Shown here piece by piece: positions 59,001 to 64,000 of a DNA stretch of 64,000 nucleotides (positions are counted from its first letter, which is position 1; each line of letters opens with the position of its first letter). The stretch covers positions 186,001-250,000 of the forward strand of contig JAFCMP010000524.1 in NCBI GenBank assembly GCA_017506865.1. The letters run 5' to 3'. Under the pieces are notes generated by a model. That model ran no database searches and had not been told where the DNA came from. It worked only from the letters and a program-made list of their open reading frames with translations. A program made the translations under genes and the position numbers. The DNA comes from Tribonema minus. Its lineage: Eukaryota; Sar; Xanthophyceae; Tribonematales; Tribonemataceae.

Positions 59001-60878
59001 TCCTACGTGACTGACATCAGCAGCATGCATATGCAAAGCGCATGATAAGATGGGTAGTGCATATATGAAGTTAACATCGTCTGTTGCATTCAAGGTCTGT
59101 CTACGCAGTGGTTGTTATTCACTACGCATAGTATAGGCAGTGCGGAAGTTCACCAAGTATACTTCAAGTTACACATCACCGATCAAGTGCATCATGCTGT
59201 GGCGTCAGTGTGCGCATGATGCTTGTTTCTTTGTGAACCATTACCAGTTCATCAAAATCTGCGCAGAGAATTCTATTATTTGCTGGGAAGCTGCAAGCTC
59301 CACAGGGACAGACCACTGACGCATGCAGCATTGTGCAATTGCAAAATGGGCCACTCCATGCCAGTGCTACAGTTACGTGGCAGTTACGTGCGCCGTTACT
59401 ACTACCTGCAGGCCACTGCATATGCTTCTGAGAGTATTGTACCAGCCTACTCGAGAGTGGTCAGTGAATGCCGCAAGCTGCTGCGCTCTTACTGAAGATC
59501 ATGGCCAAAAGCCATACATCACGGACTGCTGCCCCAACGAATGCTTCTGACAGGTGTGCTGGAGTTTGCTCTTCAGCATGGCTATACTACCCGTCATCTT
59601 CTTTGTGGAGCCAATCAGGACTTGGTAGGCCATACTCAATTGTGTCAGCAGCAACTGCGCGAGTGCATGGTAACATATACTTGAAGTATGTGATTATTGA
59701 TGTCGGCGTGTGCCTGGGTAGCTGTGTCTGACTCAGACTCTGTATTCCATCGACCATCATGGTTGTACTGACGGGTTGGTTGCATGCAAACATTTGACCG
59801 GACGCATGACAAGCCCTGAATGCAATGTCGCGGCTGCACCGTGACTAGTCAAGTGTACCTGAACTTCAGTGAAGTGGCAAGCAGGGCGTGCCGAGTGACT
59901 GCTCAGCTTCAGCAAGCGGAATGAAAGTGCAGCCTGTTTGAAGCAATGACTCACTTCAACCTTTGTAATTGTGGTCAATGTGCTTCAACAACTAGCGGTG
60001 CTCGTCTTGTACAGCTGGCTGGCCAGGGAATTCGCGATTATGCACTGGTGTGTGCAAAGGCCCAAACAGCACTGCACTGACACTGCTGGTGCAACAAAGC
60101 CAATTTTACATCTTTAAACATATTTGCATAGCGGCTTGCCAAGAAATGCAGCTCAGACCACAAATGTATTCAATGCAATAAGAAATACAAACATGTTGTT
60201 CTTGCTGACGCCACCGCTTCTCAAGCAATGCTTCGCCTGCAGAGCATAGTCGCTCAATGTGTCGCTGGCTACTGCTTTTGTGTGACTGCTTCATACCGCA
60301 CACACAGCATCAGCTCAAAACGTCTCGCAGAGGAAGCGCACCAGGCTCATAAGCTGACAGCGCAAAGCGCCTCCACCGTGCCAGAGGTGGACAACCAAGC
60401 AGCCAAGCAGACACAACTCACGAGAGCATGTGTTGCTACACTGTACACAGAACGAAGTGAATTAGGAACACGATGCGAACCCTGTCTGAGGTGGCACGTC
60501 AGTGCTCACCAAGGACCCAACCTCAACACGTGCTGAGCTCTGCTCCATCAAATCTTGTTTTGCCATGGACGGCAACAATCAGCTTTGGCCATAGATTATC
60601 ACACGTATGCGTCACGTCCTACGTAATTTCAGCGCAGCAGGCAGGCTCATCCTTGGTGCTGCTCTGCATGCCCCACGCCTGTACACTGCAGGCTCGATGA
60701 GCGTCCGATTCTGCAGTTTTAACCGCAAATATTCATGGGGGGCGTATGGCAGCTGCTCATCACCACGCTGATGGTGCAGCCAGCGCTGCTCAGCAGCAGC
60801 ACAGTGGCGCCAAGCGCGGCAAGCGCCAACGCCGCCGCGCGCAAAACGGCTGGCTCTCGGTCGTCGTATACGCCGTGA
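56005..60878 (+). pseudogene. EGF-like/multi-pass membrane protein, copy 2, with frameshift and nonsense codon
   Basis: Exons at the same places as copy 1: 56005-56225, 56559-56792, 57630-57809, 58777-58995, 59554-59624, 60692-60878. All six keep good splice sites, including GTGAGT after exon 3. Two lesions are visible. Exon 1 is 221 instead of 222 bases, having lost one base in GAGACCCGG (copy 2 GAGCCCGG), which shifts frame at about residue 32. Exon 6 has TAA (60720-60722) where copy 1 has CAG. Exons 2-5 are otherwise open and similar (for example VLAIHLIYLIRHRRWPRYQS, FLEHYSLMFLACIAVIWGSF). The conserved reading frames suggest recent loss, or assembly errors. Confidence 0.8.
58007..58042. 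repeat. degenerate telomere-like array
   Basis: Imperfect GGTTAGGG/GGGTTGGGG units lie in intron 3 of the copy-2 gene. Copy 1 has no such array at the same place. Confidence 0.6.
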
Positions 60879-63719
60879 TGCATCAGATGGAGTCAGAGTC
60901 AGAGTCACAGTCCATGCATGGTCTGCCACATGTGCGACGGAAGGCGCTTGCAGGGGCTGCAATGCTCAATGGTGGTTGAAGTCCTGATACGGTGTGGTGC
61001 GCGTCGCAATGACCATGCTGCGCTGCAGTGCTCAAACTATGACAAGTCATAGTCACACGGTATGCCGGGTACTTTAGAGGGCCGCCTGAGACTCACGGCA
61101 GGGACGGACTGGCAGGCAGCAGAAGGCATTATATGTGCGGGCGTTTTCGACAGTTGAAGCAGACGTGACCATCAAAATCTGTGGCGGCATGCTCGATGCA
61201 GCAGTACTGGAGATGGCTGTTTCTTGAAGTAAATGGTTTTGTGGGGGGTTTTGTGTGCACGCTGGTGTGCACCAAACATGTATGTCGACTGGTTTAAAGT
61301 GCACGGTTCAAAGCGTGCAAGAAGTGGGTTGCATCCGATACAGAGTACCTCTACGTGAACAGGGGAGGAACCGACTTGCGGCGAACGTCAGAGGAGCAGG
61401 AAAGTGTCTTACACACCCTGTAGTGGTGCACAGGTTTATCTACTTCTACATGTACGTTATGATTATGAGTGTTCTGGTGACATCTGCTAGCATCAACCTT
61501 CATTTCTGTCAATTTTGCTGTTGAGCTTGTCTCACCAATGCTCTCACACTAATTGCCGACCAGCATGAACACTGAATGTAAAGCACTTGTTGGGGCCTCC
61601 TCCAGCGCAGTAAAGTAAACACAAAGCTGCACAGGAAGCAACCAAGCTTAGCTCAGGCGGCCTCAGGCATGCTTCAATGCCCCAGAGTGGCCACAAGCCT
61701 ATGCATTCACATACATGCATGTGCGACGCGCCATGCTGATGTACATTCGCAGATGTTGCATCGTCATCAGGTCAAATGTTGTTGTCACCAAACACGTGCT
61801 TTGTACAGGAAGGAGCGTGCATCAGGCTGAAAAGAACGGTACCTTGAAAAAAACGCATATGCCAAGTGACGTTTCTCAGTGCTGAATACATTGCTGGCGC
61901 ATAGAGGACGGCAGCCATGCATCACAGGTGTTCATCTGCCGCCTCTGTGGGGGCTCTGAGAATTCCCCTCAACGAGACAAAGCCGCGCTACCAACAGGAC
62001 GCGACTTAGCCCTTCATGCCCATTACCTAGCACACAGTCGTCAACAAATGCACAGCAAGGGGCAGAAGGGAATGTCACGTTGACTTGGCGGGTCTTGTGA
62101 CCCCTGAGCGCGGGCCTAGTCTACTACTCCTGCACAATTTCAGCAGGGGTCTAGGGAGATATCTTATGGCACCGCGACCCCCCTTCAAAGGCAGTTCTCT
62201 ATCCCTGATGTTTCAGCACCCTGGGTGAGTGGGGGCGGGGGGGGGGGGGCGAGCACAGTGCACATGTATTTGCTGCATACATACATGCATCTGGACGTCC
62301 GAACAGGGGGTGGGTTCACCTGTTGGTGCACCAGAGCTGGCCCAGGTGCAGCTGTGGCGCGGTCGCTGCCGCAGTTGCAGCTGTTGTCGGCAGGGCACAG
62401 CTGCCGGCTGCTGCCGCCGGCGGTGTGCTGCTGCCGCTGCTGGAGCGGCTGCGCCGCCTGCGCGCACTACCGCCATGCAGCTGCCACCTTGAGCATGATG
62501 GCTGCGTCATCAGTGGCCAGCGCGCTGGTTCGGCTGTGCCGCCTGCGGCCACTACCGCTGATCCTGCAAAAATTCCCACCGCCTTGAGTTTGTAGTTTGT
62601 ACAGAACAGTTCACTTCAGCTTCACTTCCAGTCATTCTGGGCACAGGCGCCACAATTTGCAGCTTCACGTTGTGGTTGCATACGCAGCATCACAGATGTT
62701 GCAGGCGTCTTGCAGTGCACCATGGTGCTGCTGAGGCCGTTATGCTGTCTTGCGAGCCGCACCTGGCACTGTACACCTGCTTTATTGTGTAAGTGCAGCG
62801 AGCCACAGTACATTGCTGAAGCATCAGATCGTTCGAATGCTAACGACCGTCATCAGCAGTCTCATGCCCTGCAAGAGTGCATCATGAGACTTGATGCCAC
62901 TTCTAGCTTTAAGATCCACATTTATGCGATAGGTGTTTGCCACTCGATCCATCGCCTGCAATGTTGATGGTATGTGCGGGCAGTGAACAGTACACTTCAA
63001 CTTCGGTTCCCGGACACACAGGTCAGGGCGGACCATTGCAGTAGCTGACCCAGGCGAGTTTGTGCACGCAGCCAAGCTGATTTAGCAGCAGCGGCTTGGC
63101 GTTGCATCATTACCTTCGAAACTCTGTGATGCTTCACTTCAGCATGATGCTGGCGCTGCTTACTAAGTGTTTACGTCCGCGGAAAACATTCGGCTGCCAT
63201 TGCTGCAGCTGACATGTGTACACGAGCTGGTGTGCAGTTTGTGGTGTTGTTTCCGGCGGCCCACTCATTGTGGCGCTTTACGTACAACTGGTGATGTGGC
63301 GCTTTGTGTGCAATTGGTGAAGTTAAAATCATCGTCATGAGACGCGTTTGTGAGTTCAGTGTGTGAGGGCACTTGAACTTGAACGTCCGAGTAGGCACTT
63401 GAACTTCAAGTGGTGCGTTAACTCACCGCGCCGCTCTCAATCTCGCACCCCCTTCCATTCTGCGGGCGTGTAACTTGTCAAGTTGTTGTGCATTTGCCAT
63501 TGGCGCAGAGATGCTACTTGAAGTTTTTTTGTGTGCATATTCATGGCATGTTGGCGCACTGGCGCTTTCAGTAGATTGAGCTCGTTTTCTCATGACATGA
63601 ATGGTTGGCCGCAGCAGCAGCAGCGCGGTACTAACTCATCGGATCAGCCACCAGATTGCTCAATGCCACTATAATGCCGTGTTTGCCGCCGCTCAGCGCG
63701 CAATTCAAACTTCTCACCC
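60879..63719. other. 3' flank of copy 2 and spacer
   Basis: It holds the second copies of the non-coding blocks of 52785-55085 and a GCTGCCG-rich stretch (62340-62580) matching 54370-54605. Beyond about 63020 the sequence is single-copy. No gene is seen before the exon at 63720. Confidence 0.5.
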
Positions 63720-63833
63720 ATGACCACACAAGCGCCCTCTATGGTCTGGGCGGCGGAGCACTACTGCTGCGCGGGCCCAGCCCAGCCTGCGGACTTCACG
63801 CCGCTGAGCAAGTACACCCTGAAGAGGCTCAAG
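63720..63833 (+). CDS. first exon of an unrecognised gene, cut off by the window end
   Basis: ATG at 63720 opens a 38-codon exon reading MTTQAPSMVWAAEHYCCAGP…FTPLSKYTLKRLK and ending at a donor (CTCAAG/GTGGGC). The composition is like the real exons of this window and unlike intron translations. The next exon is probably outside. No family is recognised. Confidence 0.5.
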
Positions 63834-64000
63834 GTGGGCTACTCTTGTTTGACCTCACTGCAAAGCGAACCGGTCCTGATTGCACAATCACCTGCTTTTA
63901 AAGTCTTTTTGAACGTGTCTACCTCAGTGATGATCGCTGCTGGCATCACATGCTGTCTCAGGCATTCGCGTGTGCTGGCACTGCAGTCGCTCGTCTGTGA

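Larger units (their letters stand above)
55085..63020. repeat. tandem segmental duplication, copy 2 (~7.9 kb)
   Basis: Second copy of the block at 46275-55085, shorter mainly because intron segments and part of the GC-rich repeats differ. A ~500-bp stretch at about 61795-62310, including a G-run, has no obvious match in copy 1. Confidence 0.9.

Noticed and set aside
61795..62310. Copy-2-specific stretch with a G-run as a possible mobile element
   Set aside because: No terminal repeats, target duplication or coding sequence could be seen.
1..64000. tRNA, rRNA, CRISPR or organelle-type genes
   Set aside because: None was recognised by eye on either strand. Small RNAs could have been missed.

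Overview
This window is nuclear DNA of an intron-rich, repeat-rich eukaryote, most likely a protist or alga. The genes are split into exons of 21 to about 290 bases, with GT-AG introns plus at least four GC-AG introns. The introns carry TTAGGG-like arrays, microsatellites and many short tandem duplications. A B12-dependent methylmalonyl-CoA mutase argues against land plants and fungi. I cannot fix the lineage from sequence alone.

Layout. Positions 369-7442 (+) hold the 3' two-thirds of methylmalonate-semialdehyde dehydrogenase; its first exons lie left of the window. Positions 7443-10541 are repeat-rich spacer with a foldback element. Positions 10542-29230 (+) hold a 21-exon gene for a 1011-residue protein: disordered N-terminus, three-module beta-trefoil-like region, two membrane segments and a C-terminal SEC14/CRAL-TRIO domain. 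Positions 30349-42731 (+) hold an 18-exon, 750-residue mitochondrial methylmalonyl-CoA mutase. Positions 43794-46760 (-) hold a 6-exon, 155-residue presumed mitochondrial helical protein. It is convergent with the mutase and divergent from the next gene. Positions 46275-63020 hold two tandem copies of an ~8.8 kb segment. Each copy carries a 6-exon gene for a polytopic membrane protein with an EGF-like N-terminus. Copy 1 is interrupted by a 61-bp perfect inverted-repeat element, and copy 2 has a frameshift and a nonsense codon. Copy 2 also carries a dead 5' fragment of the minus-strand gene. A first exon of another gene starts at 63720.

The dehydrogenase and the mutase act in one pathway: valine and propionate breakdown through propionyl-CoA and methylmalonyl-CoA to succinyl-CoA in the mitochondrion. 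They flank an apparently unrelated membrane/lipid-transfer gene.

The most unusual signal is in the introns of the two large genes. About twenty exon-intron junctions have been copied in tandem into the neighbouring intron, as short pieces of exon end plus splice donor, or splice acceptor plus exon start. The outer copies decay, and the copy joined to the full exon stays intact. All exon models were read by eye from frame, splice consensus and protein similarity. The coding phases close exactly for the mutase, the SEC14 gene and the minus-strand gene.
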